A DNA stretch of 64,000 nucleotides from Pedobacter riviphilus (lineage in GTDB: Bacteria > Bacteroidota > Bacteroidia > Sphingobacteriales > Sphingobacteriaceae): positions 3,534,001-3,598,000 of the forward strand of contig NZ_CP061171.1 in assembly GCF_014692875.1 (NCBI RefSeq). Reading direction: 5' to 3'. How positions within the stretch are numbered: position 1 is the first letter of the stretch; each line of letters begins with the position of its first letter. This document shows positions 16,814 through 27,071 of the stretch, piece after piece. Position numbers and translations under genes: made by a program. The notes beneath the pieces are model-generated. The model had not been told where the DNA came from and ran no database searches. It saw only the letters and a program-made list of their open reading frames with translations.

Positions 16814-18025
16814 CTATTTAGCCCACTTCAATAATTTGACGCTTTTAACTTTTATATATTGGCCAGAATTATCTATCGATACGCCGAAACCTATTGAGAC
16901 AGTGGTTTGTTGCGTAAGTGAAAAATTCAATTCACCATCAGCGATATTAGCATAAGCAATAGCCGCAGCCGGAATATCAGTTACATTCGGTAAGGTATTA
17001 CCGGCAGCAACAGCAATATACCTTGAACCTCCGCTATTCTGATCAATACCTGATAACCTAAAAGTATATCTGCCCGCGGGCAATGTGATGGTTTGATAAA
17101 TAAGACCATTGGTAACAGGTGTATTGATTCCCCAGCCGGATTCGAAAGATAATACACCAACGCCACTTCTTAACTCATACCCACCATATTGATTGTTGTT
17201 GATATTCTTAGCACCTGAACTAGTGGTCCATCCTGCTAATGTTCCCCATCTTGATCCATCGTAAGCAGCTCTTGTAAATGGGCCGGTATTCGATAATAAG
17301 CTGGTCATATCTTCATCAACGGAGAGATTGGCCGAATAAGCTACTCTGAAAGTATCTACACAATTTGTATCGGGCAGAAACAAAGTACGGTACTTAAATG
17401 TAGAACCACTCTTGTAATTTTTAAGAATTGTTTTGGTAGAATCAATCGGTGTTCTAACCGTAACCAAGGTGTTGCTGGAATTGGTATACTGAAGTTCAGT
17501 GGTAAAAACACCGGTTAATTTATCCATACCTAACCACTGGATGGTTGCGTTGCCATCTGTTCCTTTAACCGCTGTGGAAATCCCGCGGTTACTTAGTGAA
17601 GCTTTATAACGATCGCCATAAGATCTGGCATTGGCATAAACCGGAATAGACTTATTACCCGCTTTATCATAAGTATATATGGTAAAATTCTGTAAACCTT
17701 CTGTACTGATGGGTATAGAGTAATTAAGTGTATCTACGATATTTTTTTTCACAACCGGGATTACTATTGAATCTTTTTTGTTGTTCCAAAATATTTTACA
17801 ACTTACAACTTTAGGATCTGCCAGAAAAAGTCCTTTTAACACTACTCTCGAATCACCGGAATACATTTTCACAGAATCCAGCTTACCTGTATAAGAAATT
17901 TCACCACCTGCTACAAATTTCTTAAAGTCATCCTGTTTGGTACAGGCACTGTAAACACCTGCAACCAATATGAGCAAGGCAAAAACAGTTAACTTTTTAT
18001 ATTTTTTTGATTTATAATTATTCAT
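16814..18025 (-). CDS. Surface lipoprotein, DUF4998-type (SusE/F position)
   Basis: 403 residues, lipoprotein signal with Cys28 (VYSAC). The N-terminal half begins 'YTGKLDSVKMYSGDSRVVLKGLFLADPKV', the pattern of DUF4998, an Ig-like domain found in lipoproteins at the end of susCD operons. A DUF5013/jelly-roll-like C-terminal domain follows from ~255 ('WGTLAGWTTSSGAKNINNNQYGG' to the end). It is the fourth gene of the susC operon, about 30 bp after the preceding gene. By analogy it is surface-exposed and binds the substrate imported by SusC/D. No catalytic motif was seen. Confidence 0.8.
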   Translation of the reverse strand: MNNYKSKKYKKLTVFALLILVAGVYSACTKQDDFKKFVAGGEISYTGKLDSVKMYSGDSRVVLKGLFLADPKVVSCKIFWNNKKDSIVIPVVKKNIVDTLNYSIPISTEGLQNFTIYTYDKAGNKSIPVYANARSYGDRYKASLSNRGISTAVKGTDGNATIQWLGMDKLTGVFTTELQYTNSSNTLVTVRTPIDSTKTILKNYKSGSTFKYRTLFLPDTNCVDTFRVAYSANLSVDEDMTSLLSNTGPFTRAAYDGSRWGTLAGWTTSSGAKNINNNQYGGYELRSGVGVLSFESGWGINTPVTNGLIYQTITLPAGRYTFRLSGIDQNSGGSRYIAVAAGNTLPNVTDIPAAAIAYANIADGELNFSLTQQTTVSIGFGVSIDNSGQYIKVKSVKLLKWAK

Positions 18026-18055
18026 CTTTATAATTTTTAAATGAAACTTAAATCG

Positions 18056-19255
18056 CTATCGCGGATCTCCATAACATTGAATCTCAGAAATGGATTGAAA
18101 AGTTGTGCCCTGCCAGTTTTTATTAGATTTAATGCGCAGATAACGGAATTTTTTACCAACAGCTCCAAAAGTATAACTGATACCGGCATTGGCAAAGGCA
18201 TAATCTTCTGATGTTTGAACACCATAAGCACTACCTGATGGTTTTGTAGATTTATATGATCCAATCATTACCCAATTATTAAAGCTACCATCTGCAGGAG
18301 GGTTATCCGATGCCCAGATCTCAAAATCCTTTAAATTTCCACCATAATAATACATCCTTCCGGCATTCAGATATTCAGGATAGTTCCACACCACAATTCT
18401 GCTTAAAACAGCAGGTTTTCCGATATCGAAAGTTACCCATTGTGGTGTTATCTGTGTTACATCTGTAAGTGAACACCTTGGCCAGTCAATAAAGTTATTA
18501 TCCCACATATTCTCTAATGCAGTTGAAGTGTAAGTCTGTACTGCATCTGTTGGAAGTTTTAACGCTTTATACAGCGATTTAGAAAGTGCTGTTTCATACA
18601 GTGGCTTTAAGGTAGTATATAAGGTATCACTATAATTTAACCACCTGTCGCGAATAGTAATGGCAAATTTACTGCTAAGTGTGTCCAAACCACGAATTGA
18701 CTGGTTAATATCTGCCGCAGAAGTGTATATGTTTTTACCCAGCGATTCATATTTACCATTTTTCATGATCATTACTTCAATGGATAAATCGGCTTTGGCC
18801 GGATTGCTTGATGTAAAGTTAATCCCTGCAAAATCAGGTATCACTTTTAGGTTTCTGAACACCCCCCTAATTGGATTTTCCAAAGGTTTTATTTTAACAA
18901 TTTTTGGTGCTGAAGCGACCTCACTTCTGTTTACAGCATAAATCATCACTTCATGTTCATTGGTATCGCCAAAGCCTTCTACCAATAGGCTGCTGCTATA
19001 ATAAGATGCTTTAACTTCAGCCTGCGTACCATTTGCTAGTTTATATACCGCTTTAACATAAAGCAAATCCTTGTCAGCAGGCAAGGTATAGCTAATTTTT
19101 GCATTTGCCGGACCGTTCTCTACTAAAATGTTGGAAACCTGCCCTGGTGGCGTTTCATTCTTTTCGAATGGTATAAGTGCCTCCTGCTTACATCCTATAA
19201 ATGATACTATCATCATTGATAGCACCCAAAAAAATAGTTTATTAATCTTTTTCAT
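18056..19255 (-). CDS. Surface lipoprotein, DUF4959/DUF5126/DUF5000-type with F5/8-like C-terminal domain
   Basis: 399 residues, lipoprotein signal with Cys22 (SFIGC). A DUF4959 N-terminal Ig-like domain ('PPGQVSNILVENGPANAKISYTLP') is followed by a DUF5126-like domain ('IRGVFRNLKVIPDFAGINFTSSNP') and a discoidin-like DUF5000 domain ('WVTFDIGKPAVLSRIVVWN...FEIWAS...KFRYLRIKSNKNWQ'), which usually binds carbohydrate. Domain order and lengths match SusE-position lipoproteins in Pedobacter and Bacteroides. Third gene of the susC operon, 25 bp after susD. The ligand is not predictable from sequence. Confidence 0.85.
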   Translation of the reverse strand: MKKINKLFFWVLSMMIVSFIGCKQEALIPFEKNETPPGQVSNILVENGPANAKISYTLPADKDLLYVKAVYKLANGTQAEVKASYYSSSLLVEGFGDTNEHEVMIYAVNRSEVASAPKIVKIKPLENPIRGVFRNLKVIPDFAGINFTSSNPAKADLSIEVMIMKNGKYESLGKNIYTSAADINQSIRGLDTLSSKFAITIRDRWLNYSDTLYTTLKPLYETALSKSLYKALKLPTDAVQTYTSTALENMWDNNFIDWPRCSLTDVTQITPQWVTFDIGKPAVLSRIVVWNYPEYLNAGRMYYYGGNLKDFEIWASDNPPADGSFNNWVMIGSYKSTKPSGSAYGVQTSEDYAFANAGISYTFGAVGKKFRYLRIKSNKNWQGTTFQSISEIQCYGDPR

Positions 19256-19280
19256 ATTTTTCTATTGATTAATGATAATT

Positions 19281-21266
19281 TTACCATCCAGGGTTTTGTA
19301 CCAGATTAGGGTTAACTGTCAAATCATAAGTTCTAATTGGCCACAAATAATCACGCGGTGCTATAAAATTCTGATTTAATACCGTTCTCACACGATAATA
19401 AGACTGCTCGTCAGGCTGGTTTACACTCCATGCTGTAATGGGCTGGTTAAACATCTCGGCTGCACGTTTCCACCTTCTGATGTCCCAATAGCGGCTACCT
19501 TCAAAAGCCATTTCAATTAAACGCTCCTGTTGAATAATCTGGCGCATACCATCTTTAGTGGTATATTTTGATGGATTGGTTGAATAGTTCGTCCATGATG
19601 TTTCTACACTTTGTAAACCTGCCCTGGTTCTGATTTTATTAATATAATTATATACATCAGAAGAAGGACTTGACAAAGTCTCATTTAATGCTTCCGCATA
19701 CATCAGATATAAATCTGCTAAACGGACCTCCGGCCATGCATAAGTTCTGTATGTTGCCCCGCTGTTGCTTTGCGACATATTCCAATCCACCACTTTCTTA
19801 ACAAAATAACCAGTTTCATTATACCAGCCAAAGTTATTTGCGCCGGCCAATTGTGTAGATTTTGCTTCAACAGTATAGGTATTTTCATCAGAGCCTGAAG
19901 GGCTGTCATATTTGTACCAGGTAGCGCCGTCAAATGCTAAATCGGCATAGAAACGTGGCTCTCTGTCAAAATTTAATCTTGCAGTATTATACCCTTCTTT
20001 GATGTAAAAACGCTCAGCTTTTACCGCTTTCCTAATAGTATAGCGATTACTGAAATCGAGTGTTTTATCTTCATTGATAGGTACTCCGTTTTTTGAATAA
20101 AACATCTCTGCAATCTTAATAGGCGGCGCTAATTGTTGTCTGGCTGATCCTACCGGGATCGGATCTGAACCTTTCATTAAACGTGGCATAGCTACCTGTT
20201 GCATAAATGATGATAAACTATTTGGGTTAGCCCAAACATGCTCAGAATTTTGAGCAACTCTTTCCGTCAAAGCTCCTCTGATGGTAAGCTGCCTCAATGT
20301 ACTGTCAGATAATTTAAACTGTGACCCAGGAAATTGATATAATTTAAATCCTGCACTTTCGGCTGCATCTACCGCAGCTTTTGCCGCATCCTTAGCCTTT
20401 ATCCATTTATTAGCATCGTATGTAGTATTAAAAAGGGCAACTCCATCTTTATCCCTGAAGCCTGCATAATCTGTATTTCCATTAAACAACGGGCTTGCCG
20501 CTGTGAGGAGTAATCTAGCCTTAATTGCAAGTGCGATAGGTTTTGTAATACGTCCCAGCTCATTGGTCCTATCGGTAATAATCATGGGTAAGTTGGTTGT
20601 CGCTTCATCCAACAAATTATTCACATAATTTACACAATCATCAAAAGGCATCCTTTTAATCCTTACTTCCTCAACAGATGCATCAAGATTCAGATTTTTA
20701 TCTACGATTGGAATCGGGCCATACATACGCAGCAGCAAAAAGTTATAATATGCTTTTAAAAATTTTACTTCTGCAATCCAGCGCTGTCTTTCATCCAATT
20801 TAAGATCCGGAACTTTGGTTTGATCCTGTACATTATCCAAGAAAATATTACAAGTTCTGATCGCTTTGTATAAACCAAAGTTATCATTATATCCTCCTCC
20901 CTGATAACGTCCATTCCATGCATCCATTAATGGATTGTCGGCATTCTGGCTACCTCTGGCTATACGCCAACCATAGGAGATAAATTCCCGCTCTTCTATA
21001 TTTGACCAGATTTCATCCCCAGCCATAAACCCCATATTATATAATGGTTCGCCGTCTTTAGGCAAAAAGGAATAACAGGTAAATAAATACTTTTCTGCCT
21101 CACTTCTTAAGGTAAATGCATTGTCTATTGTGGCCACGTTATCAGGAACGATATCCAGATACTTTTTACACGAGCCCAATAAAACTAAACTCAGCATTAA
21201 AATGGTGGCAAACCCCATTAAACCAGGCTTCTTTTTATTTTGAAATAATATTTCGGTACTTTTCAT
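19281..21266 (-). CDS. RagB/SusD-family nutrient-binding outer membrane lipoprotein
   Basis: 661 residues. The start at ATG 21266 gives a proper lipoprotein signal with Cys33 (LLGSC) and a 20-bp gap after susC. An upstream in-frame start would overlap susC. The N-terminal 'CKKYLDIVPDN' and 'FTLRSEAEKYLFTCYSFLP', tetratricopeptide-like helices, and the C-terminal SusD block ('LADLYLMYAEALNE', 'INKIRTRAG', 'EMAFEGSRYWDIRRW', 'DYLWPI') identify the family. It forms the hinged lid over the SusC barrel at the cell surface. The substrate is probably a glycan but no degrading enzyme adjoins. Confidence 0.96.
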   Translation of the reverse strand: MKSTEILFQNKKKPGLMGFATILMLSLVLLGSCKKYLDIVPDNVATIDNAFTLRSEAEKYLFTCYSFLPKDGEPLYNMGFMAGDEIWSNIEEREFISYGWRIARGSQNADNPLMDAWNGRYQGGGYNDNFGLYKAIRTCNIFLDNVQDQTKVPDLKLDERQRWIAEVKFLKAYYNFLLLRMYGPIPIVDKNLNLDASVEEVRIKRMPFDDCVNYVNNLLDEATTNLPMIITDRTNELGRITKPIALAIKARLLLTAASPLFNGNTDYAGFRDKDGVALFNTTYDANKWIKAKDAAKAAVDAAESAGFKLYQFPGSQFKLSDSTLRQLTIRGALTERVAQNSEHVWANPNSLSSFMQQVAMPRLMKGSDPIPVGSARQQLAPPIKIAEMFYSKNGVPINEDKTLDFSNRYTIRKAVKAERFYIKEGYNTARLNFDREPRFYADLAFDGATWYKYDSPSGSDENTYTVEAKSTQLAGANNFGWYNETGYFVKKVVDWNMSQSNSGATYRTYAWPEVRLADLYLMYAEALNETLSSPSSDVYNYINKIRTRAGLQSVETSWTNYSTNPSKYTTKDGMRQIIQQERLIEMAFEGSRYWDIRRWKRAAEMFNQPITAWSVNQPDEQSYYRVRTVLNQNFIAPRDYLWPIRTYDLTVNPNLVQNPGW

Positions 21267-21286
21267 TGTATTTTCTTTAACAATCT

Positions 21287-24200
21287 TTAAAAACTTAAAC
21301 TCACACCTAAATTGTATACCGTTTGTACAGGGTAACCTAAACCGTTTCCACCCATTTCGACATCCCATAAGCTAAATGAACTAAATGCGGTAGGATTACT
21401 GGCATTTAAATAAAACCGGGTAGCCTTGATTCCAAGTTTGTTTTGGATTCTAGTTGGAAGATTATAACCAATCTCTACCGTTTTTAATCTTAAAAATGAT
21501 CCATTACGCATCCACCAGGTTGATGTTTGATTATTATTAGCAATAAATTTATCGCTCAATCGTGGCCAGAATGCATATATATCACGATTTTCTTCACTCC
21601 AATGGCTCTTGGCAATCACATCAAGAAGACCATTTTGCGAACCTCCGTTAAATACAAAAGGAGAAATATTTTGCGGATTGATAAAAAATGATGAACGGGC
21701 AGAACCTTGGAAAAAAGCAGAGATATCAAAACCTTTAAAGCCAAATGTTCCTCCAAAACCATAAATAATTTCTGGTGCTTGTGGTAGTCCGATAGGCACA
21801 GCATCCGCTTCTGATATGATACCGTCCCCATTTACATCTCTGTATTTGAGATCACCACCACCGTAATCAAGTCCAGGTTTACCGGCAAACTGCACAGGTG
21901 AATTTTTGGCTTCAGCATCGTCAACAAATAGCCTTTCTGCGATATATCCAAAAGTTTGCGTACTTGGTAGTCCTACACGGGAGCGGTATGCCTCATTTGT
22001 ATTATAAGCAGGCTCATCGTTGATTAAGATTTTATTAGTAGCATAGGTAAGATTACCTCTTAACTGCAAATACATACCGTTTCCAAAAGACTTGTTATAA
22101 TTAGCCGAAAAGTCAACTCCCCTGCTTTCCATCTCATTGGTATTGGCCTTAACTGCCGCCTGAAGTCCCATTGTACTTGGCACATATACCCTATCTGTTA
22201 AAATATTTGAGCGGTTTTGTTTATATACATCAATATTGAGACTTAATGCATCAAACAGGGTCATGTCCAAACCAAGATTGAGTTGCTTAGATTTTTCCCA
22301 TGTGATTAAAGGATTTGCATAACGAGAAATAGAGATACCATTTTTATAATAAAAGTTATTCTCTCCAAATGTTCCGCCAAAATCTCCATTATTCATGTTT
22401 ACCTCTGAAAGATAGAAGAAACGATCCTGAGTTCTTCCAATTTGATCATTACCGGTTATCCCATAAGTGGCTCTTAATTTTACATTGCTTAATACTTTGC
22501 TCAATGGCTTGAAGAATTTTTCATTTGAGATCAAATAACCCAAACCAAATGATGGAAAGAAACCAAAACGATTATTTGCAGCAAAACGCTCCGATCCATT
22601 ATAACCAAAATTGAATTCTGCCAGATAGCGATTATCATATCCATAAGTTGCACGTCCGGACACGCCCTGATTACGGGATGGCAACGACAACTGAAGACTT
22701 CCTGCATTTGCAGCCAGATAATTCCTCATATTGGTAATCAACATTCCGGTTACCGCGTGTTTCTCTTTAAAAGTATGATTATAATTTACAGCTACTTCTG
22801 TATAAAAAGTAGAGTTTAAACTTTTAGTTCCTTCTGAATAATTAAGATATTCTGTTCCTGTAAGTCCATATGTTGGAGGTGCACCACTATTTAATAAGTT
22901 GAGCATAATATCTCCACCTGCCGGATTAGGAACAGCTGAATAGTAAAAAGGATTATAATTGCGCGCAATATCAAAATAGGAATACCGGATTACGTAAGAC
23001 ATCAGTCGCGCACTTAAACCTGGTAGTACCCCTTTTAAATCTTGCTTTAGTTCAATTTGTGTTTGTAAGGTTGAAGAATTGTTATCCTGATATCCTTTCA
23101 CCATTTCTGCGTAAGGATTAATATAAAGTGATCCACTAGGAGAAATTGCGTTACCGAATAGAGGATGTTTGGAATAGGGCTGATAACTTGCAGGATAAAC
23201 TGCAGGGAACATCACCGGATTTGACCAAAGTGCCTGATTAAAAATCTTCTGACCGCCATTGATTTTATTTCCCTTATCATCAAAACCGCCAACCGGGCCT
23301 CTGTAATCATCAAACTGACCATAAACCCTCACAATAGCTTCCGTAGTGTTGGTTAGGTTTATATTAACCGTAGATCTCAATGAATAGTTTCTAAGTTTGA
23401 TGTTACTATTGAAATTATTGAGATCTGCCACTTTCAGTACCCCATTATCAATATTATAAGTACCCGAAATATAATAGCTTGCTTTACTTCCACCACCCGT
23501 TACGTTCATATTATAACGTTGGTTAAATGTATAATCCTTAATTAACTCTTTTATCCAGTTGTTATTAGGATATAAAAGCGGATTCTCACCAGCCGCCGTA
23601 GCATCAATTTTAGTCTGCAGGTAAGGCAATATCGCCAATCTACTCCTGGTCAAAGCTGCTTCGTTAGCCAGTTTCATATAAGTAACATTATCTGCGAATT
23701 TGAAATTTTTCGTATTGCCGGATAATGAAGTTTCAGCACGGAAAAAATATTTGGTTTCTCCAGCCTGTCCTGCTTTTGTTAAAATCAAAAGTACACCATT
23801 TGCACCCCTGGCCCCATAAACTGCTGAAGCAGTTGCATCCTTCAACACGTTGAATGAGGCAATATCATCAGGCTGTAAACGTGCCATATCATTTTGAGTA
23901 GATTCTACACCATCAATCAAAATTAACGGATCTTGCTTACCTGCACCGAAACTACCCAACCCCCGAATAAAAAAAGACGCATTATCTGCACCTGGTTCAC
24001 CGCTACGTTGATAAGCAATCATACCAGCCACTCTTCCTGCCAGCATTGTTGTCAGGTTACTGGTTGGTCCTTTTAGCTCTTTTGGGTTAATGGAAGTGAT
24101 GGAACTGATCACACTGGTTTTTTTCTGTGTACCAAAACCAACCACAGCAACGTCATTAAGTGTATTCGCATCCGGCTTTAATACTACGCTAATAGTATAT

Positions 24201-24538
24201 ACTCCATCACTTCCATGTTCATAGTCAGCAATGCTTTTTGTTACTGCTTTGTATCCCACTAAGCTAAAAAGTAATTTTCCAGATTTTGCAACCTTAATGG
24301 TATAGCGCCCCTGATCATCTGTGGATATTCCACGGCTTGATCCAGATACCTTAACGTTTACCCCGGGTAAACCGCCTACAGTATCTCTCACCACCCCCTT
24401 AACAGTTACTTCACTTTGTGCAGAAGCAGAAAAACAAAAGCCCGTGAACATTATTATGCCCACAAGCGTTCGGAAAACGCTTCCACGGAAAAATAAACAG
24501 CCCGAATTTTGAGCCTTCTTTTTGTAGATTTTTCTCAT
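21287..24538 (-). CDS. SusC/RagA-family TonB-linked outer membrane receptor
   Basis: 1083 residues. A long signal region (hydrophobic part 'TLVGIIMFTGFCFSASAQ') precedes the carboxypeptidase-regulatory domain ('GVVRDTVGGLPGVNVKVSG'). The plug has the SusC landmarks 'VVGFGTQKK', 'GRVAGM', 'FIRGLGSFGAG', 'PLILIDGVE' and 'ATASAVYGARGANGVLLI'. A ~22-strand barrel ends 'YNLGVSLSF' with terminal Phe. It imports substrate across the outer membrane with SusD. First gene of a four-gene minus-strand operon. No sigma/anti-sigma pair, hybrid two-component regulator or SusR lies next to it, and the 729 bp upstream hold no obvious promoter box. Confidence 0.97.
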   Translation of the reverse strand: MRKIYKKKAQNSGCLFFRGSVFRTLVGIIMFTGFCFSASAQSEVTVKGVVRDTVGGLPGVNVKVSGSSRGISTDDQGRYTIKVAKSGKLLFSLVGYKAVTKSIADYEHGSDGVYTISVVLKPDANTLNDVAVVGFGTQKKTSVISSITSINPKELKGPTSNLTTMLAGRVAGMIAYQRSGEPGADNASFFIRGLGSFGAGKQDPLILIDGVESTQNDMARLQPDDIASFNVLKDATASAVYGARGANGVLLILTKAGQAGETKYFFRAETSLSGNTKNFKFADNVTYMKLANEAALTRSRLAILPYLQTKIDATAAGENPLLYPNNNWIKELIKDYTFNQRYNMNVTGGGSKASYYISGTYNIDNGVLKVADLNNFNSNIKLRNYSLRSTVNINLTNTTEAIVRVYGQFDDYRGPVGGFDDKGNKINGGQKIFNQALWSNPVMFPAVYPASYQPYSKHPLFGNAISPSGSLYINPYAEMVKGYQDNNSSTLQTQIELKQDLKGVLPGLSARLMSYVIRYSYFDIARNYNPFYYSAVPNPAGGDIMLNLLNSGAPPTYGLTGTEYLNYSEGTKSLNSTFYTEVAVNYNHTFKEKHAVTGMLITNMRNYLAANAGSLQLSLPSRNQGVSGRATYGYDNRYLAEFNFGYNGSERFAANNRFGFFPSFGLGYLISNEKFFKPLSKVLSNVKLRATYGITGNDQIGRTQDRFFYLSEVNMNNGDFGGTFGENNFYYKNGISISRYANPLITWEKSKQLNLGLDMTLFDALSLNIDVYKQNRSNILTDRVYVPSTMGLQAAVKANTNEMESRGVDFSANYNKSFGNGMYLQLRGNLTYATNKILINDEPAYNTNEAYRSRVGLPSTQTFGYIAERLFVDDAEAKNSPVQFAGKPGLDYGGGDLKYRDVNGDGIISEADAVPIGLPQAPEIIYGFGGTFGFKGFDISAFFQGSARSSFFINPQNISPFVFNGGSQNGLLDVIAKSHWSEENRDIYAFWPRLSDKFIANNNQTSTWWMRNGSFLRLKTVEIGYNLPTRIQNKLGIKATRFYLNASNPTAFSSFSLWDVEMGGNGLGYPVQTVYNLGVSLSF

Positions 24539-25267
24539 TGTTTGATTTTAGTTTGATATAGTTTGTCGATTAGTTTATTCATGAGCATACCAATCACCAT
24601 ATGGTCAAACCTTATGATGGCAGATATTCTTACTTTGCAAAACTCAGCTGAAAGCTTTTCTAGTTAGTGAAAGAGCTTGATGATAAATTAGGCAAAATCA
24701 TCTATTATAGAGATAACTATAAGCAGATGTTATTCTAATGTTTTTAATAGTTTGGTTTTCTTCATATGTGCATTATTATATTTGGTTGGTTGCAACAAAT
24801 TAACTACTAAAATCCCTATCCGAGTGAGGGGCAATATGGTAATTTTTAGGGGCCAAATTAATATGAAAAGCCTTTCAACTACTCAATTAAACACATTTCA
24901 TCAAATTAAAACGTTTAACTAACGTTTATTTTTTTTCGAAAAAAAATTATTACTAACGCACGAAGTTTTGAAGAATACAGCAAATGGTTATAATACTTGT
25001 TAAAGTTTAGATACCCTCTGGTTTCGATGACATTATAATATAGCAGGATTCTAAGTCCTTTAATTCGAAATTATGATCCAGCCATCGTCAAAAAGTTATG
25101 ATATACTTCATAAACCACTTTGTAATGGGCTTGTTGTTCTTATCTTTGTAAGCAATTTTGGCGTTGCCATTATTTGGTTGGGCAAAATCAGTCTGTAAGA
25201 AAAACTGTTACCTTCCTTTAATATCAATCTTAGCATTAAAAACTACTTTAAAAACAATACAATTATA
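24539..25267. other. 729-bp divergent gap between susC and ettA
   Basis: The left part should contain the susC promoter and any regulatory site, but no clear TAnnTTTG on the minus strand or strong dyad was found. The right part contains the ettA promoter listed separately. A 41-codon frame at 25073-25198 overlaps that promoter and is not called. Confidence 0.5.
25120..25148 (+). promoter_or_regulatory. Bacteroidota-type promoter, probably for ettA
   Basis: TTG at 25120-25122, an 18-base spacer and TATCTTTG at 25141-25148 match TTG-N18-TAnnTTTG. This would give a leader of about 115 nt before the ettA ATG. Confidence 0.6.
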
Positions 25268-26947
25268 ATGTCTGACGAAAAAATAATCTTTTCAATGGCA
25301 GGAGTAAATAAAATTTACCCTCCACAAAAACAGGTTTTAAAAAATATTTACCTTTCTTTCTTTTACGGGGCTAAAATCGGGGTTATCGGTTTAAACGGCT
25401 CTGGTAAGTCATCTCTTTTAAAAATTATTGCTGGTTTAGATAAATCTTATCAGGGCGAAGTGGTTTTCTCACCAGGTTATTCGGTGGGTTATTTAGCGCA
25501 AGAACCGATCTTAGATCCAGAAAAAACCGTTCGCGAGGTGGTTGAAGAAGGCGTTGCCGAAGTTACCGCCATTTTAAAAGAATACGAAGAAGTAAATGAG
25601 GCCTTTGGTTTGGAAGAAAACTATTCTGATCCTGACAAAATGGATAAGTTAATGGCCAGACAGGGCGAACTTCAGGATAAAATCGATTCTTTGGGCGCCT
25701 GGGAAATTGATTCGAAATTGGAAAGAGCCATGGATGCCTTACGTTGCCCTGATCCTGACACTAAAATAGGTGTATTATCGGGAGGTGAACGCCGCCGTGT
25801 GGCCATGTGCCGTTTATTGCTTCAACACCCTGATGTATTGTTACTGGATGAGCCTACCAACCACTTGGATGCCGAAAGTATCGATTGGTTAGAGCAATTC
25901 TTACAAAACTACGAAGGAACCGTTATTGCAGTTACCCACGATAGGTATTTCTTAGATAATGTGGCCGGATGGATTTTAGAGTTAGACCGCGGTGAGGGTA
26001 TTCCATGGAAAGGGAATTACAGCAGCTGGTTAGATCAGAAAGCAAAACGTTTATCGCAGGAAGAGAAAACAGAAAGCAAACGCCAGAAAACTTTGGAACG
26101 TGAGCTGGAATGGGTACGTATGGCACCAAAAGCACGTCATGCAAAATCTAAAGCACGTTTAGCCAACTACGATAAATTAGCTTCAGAAGATGGCAGAGAA
26201 AGAGAAGATAAATTAGAGCTCTTTATTCCTGCAGGCCCACGCCTGGGTAATGTGGTAATTGAAGCAACAAATGTTACCAAAGCTTACGGCGATAAAGTAT
26301 TGTTCGATAACTTAAACTTCTCCCTTCCTCCAGCAGGTATTGTGGGTATTATTGGTCCCAATGGTGCAGGTAAAACCACATTATTCCGTTTAATTACCGG
26401 ACAGGAAGAAGCAGATGCCGGTACTTTCCGTGTTGGCGAAACGGTTGAGCTGGGTTATGTAGATCAGATGCATAATGATTTAGATGCCGATAAAACCGTG
26501 TACGAAAATATTACCGATGGATTAGACAATATACAATTGGGAAATAAAGCGGTTAACGGACGTGCTTATGTTTCAAAATTCAACTTTAATGGTGGCGATC
26601 AGCAGAAAAAAGTAGGTATTTTATCAGGTGGTGAGCGTAACCGTGTGCACTTGGCCATTACCTTGAAAAAAGGAGCCAATGTATTGCTATTGGATGAGCC
26701 AACCAACGATATTGACGTGAATACTTTACGTGCACTGGAAGAAGCCTTAGAAAACTTTGGTGGTTGTGCCGTAGTGATCAGTCACGATAGGTGGTTTTTG
26801 GATAGGATCTGTACACACATTCTTGCTTTCGAAGGTAACTCTGAAGTTTACTTCTTCGAAGGCAACTATTCAGATTATGAAGAAAACCGCAAAAAGCGCT
26901 TGGGCGATGTTACCCCAAAACGCATCAGATATAAAAAATTAAATTAA
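25268..26947 (+). CDS. ettA: Energy-dependent translational throttle protein EttA (ABC-F)
   Basis: 559 residues, a twin ABC ATPase without membrane segments. Domain 1 has Walker A GLNGSGKSS, the signature LSGGERRR and 'LLLDEPTNHLDAESIDWLEQFL'. Domain 2 has GPNGAGKTT, LSGGERNR and 'LLLDEPTNDIDVNTLRALEEAL'. Between them is the linker ('KRLSQEEKTESKRQKTLERELEWVRM'), and the arm insertion follows 'EVNEAFGLEENYSD'. Start sequence, linker and the closing 'RIRYKKL' match EttA rather than Uup or antibiotic-resistance ABC-F proteins. It binds the ribosomal E site and gates the first elongation step according to ATP/ADP level. Monocistronic, with its own promoter and terminator. Confidence 0.95.
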   Translation: MSDEKIIFSMAGVNKIYPPQKQVLKNIYLSFFYGAKIGVIGLNGSGKSSLLKIIAGLDKSYQGEVVFSPGYSVGYLAQEPILDPEKTVREVVEEGVAEVTAILKEYEEVNEAFGLEENYSDPDKMDKLMARQGELQDKIDSLGAWEIDSKLERAMDALRCPDPDTKIGVLSGGERRRVAMCRLLLQHPDVLLLDEPTNHLDAESIDWLEQFLQNYEGTVIAVTHDRYFLDNVAGWILELDRGEGIPWKGNYSSWLDQKAKRLSQEEKTESKRQKTLERELEWVRMAPKARHAKSKARLANYDKLASEDGREREDKLELFIPAGPRLGNVVIEATNVTKAYGDKVLFDNLNFSLPPAGIVGIIGPNGAGKTTLFRLITGQEEADAGTFRVGETVELGYVDQMHNDLDADKTVYENITDGLDNIQLGNKAVNGRAYVSKFNFNGGDQQKKVGILSGGERNRVHLAITLKKGANVLLLDEPTNDIDVNTLRALEEALENFGGCAVVISHDRWFLDRICTHILAFEGNSEVYFFEGNYSDYEENRKKRLGDVTPKRIRYKKLN

Positions 26948-26951
26948 TACA

Positions 26952-26979
26952 AAGTCCCGATTTTCATCGGGACTTTTTT
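26952..26979 (+). terminator. ettA terminator
   Basis: A 10-bp stem AAGTCCCGAT / ATCGGGACTT with a 4-base loop, running into TTTTG, directly after the ettA stop. Confidence 0.9.
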
Positions 26980-27071
26980 GTTTGAGAAGCGTAATTTGAA
27001 ATATATTTCCAATTTCACCGAAGTCAGGTTTAGCGTCATTTTACTATAAAACTTGACTTCTTTTATTGCCG

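Noticed and set aside
25073..25198. 41-codon frame with a hydrophobic helix upstream of ettA
   Set aside because: It contains the TTG-N18-TATCTTTG promoter within its sequence and has no promoter of its own, so it is more likely untranslated leader DNA.
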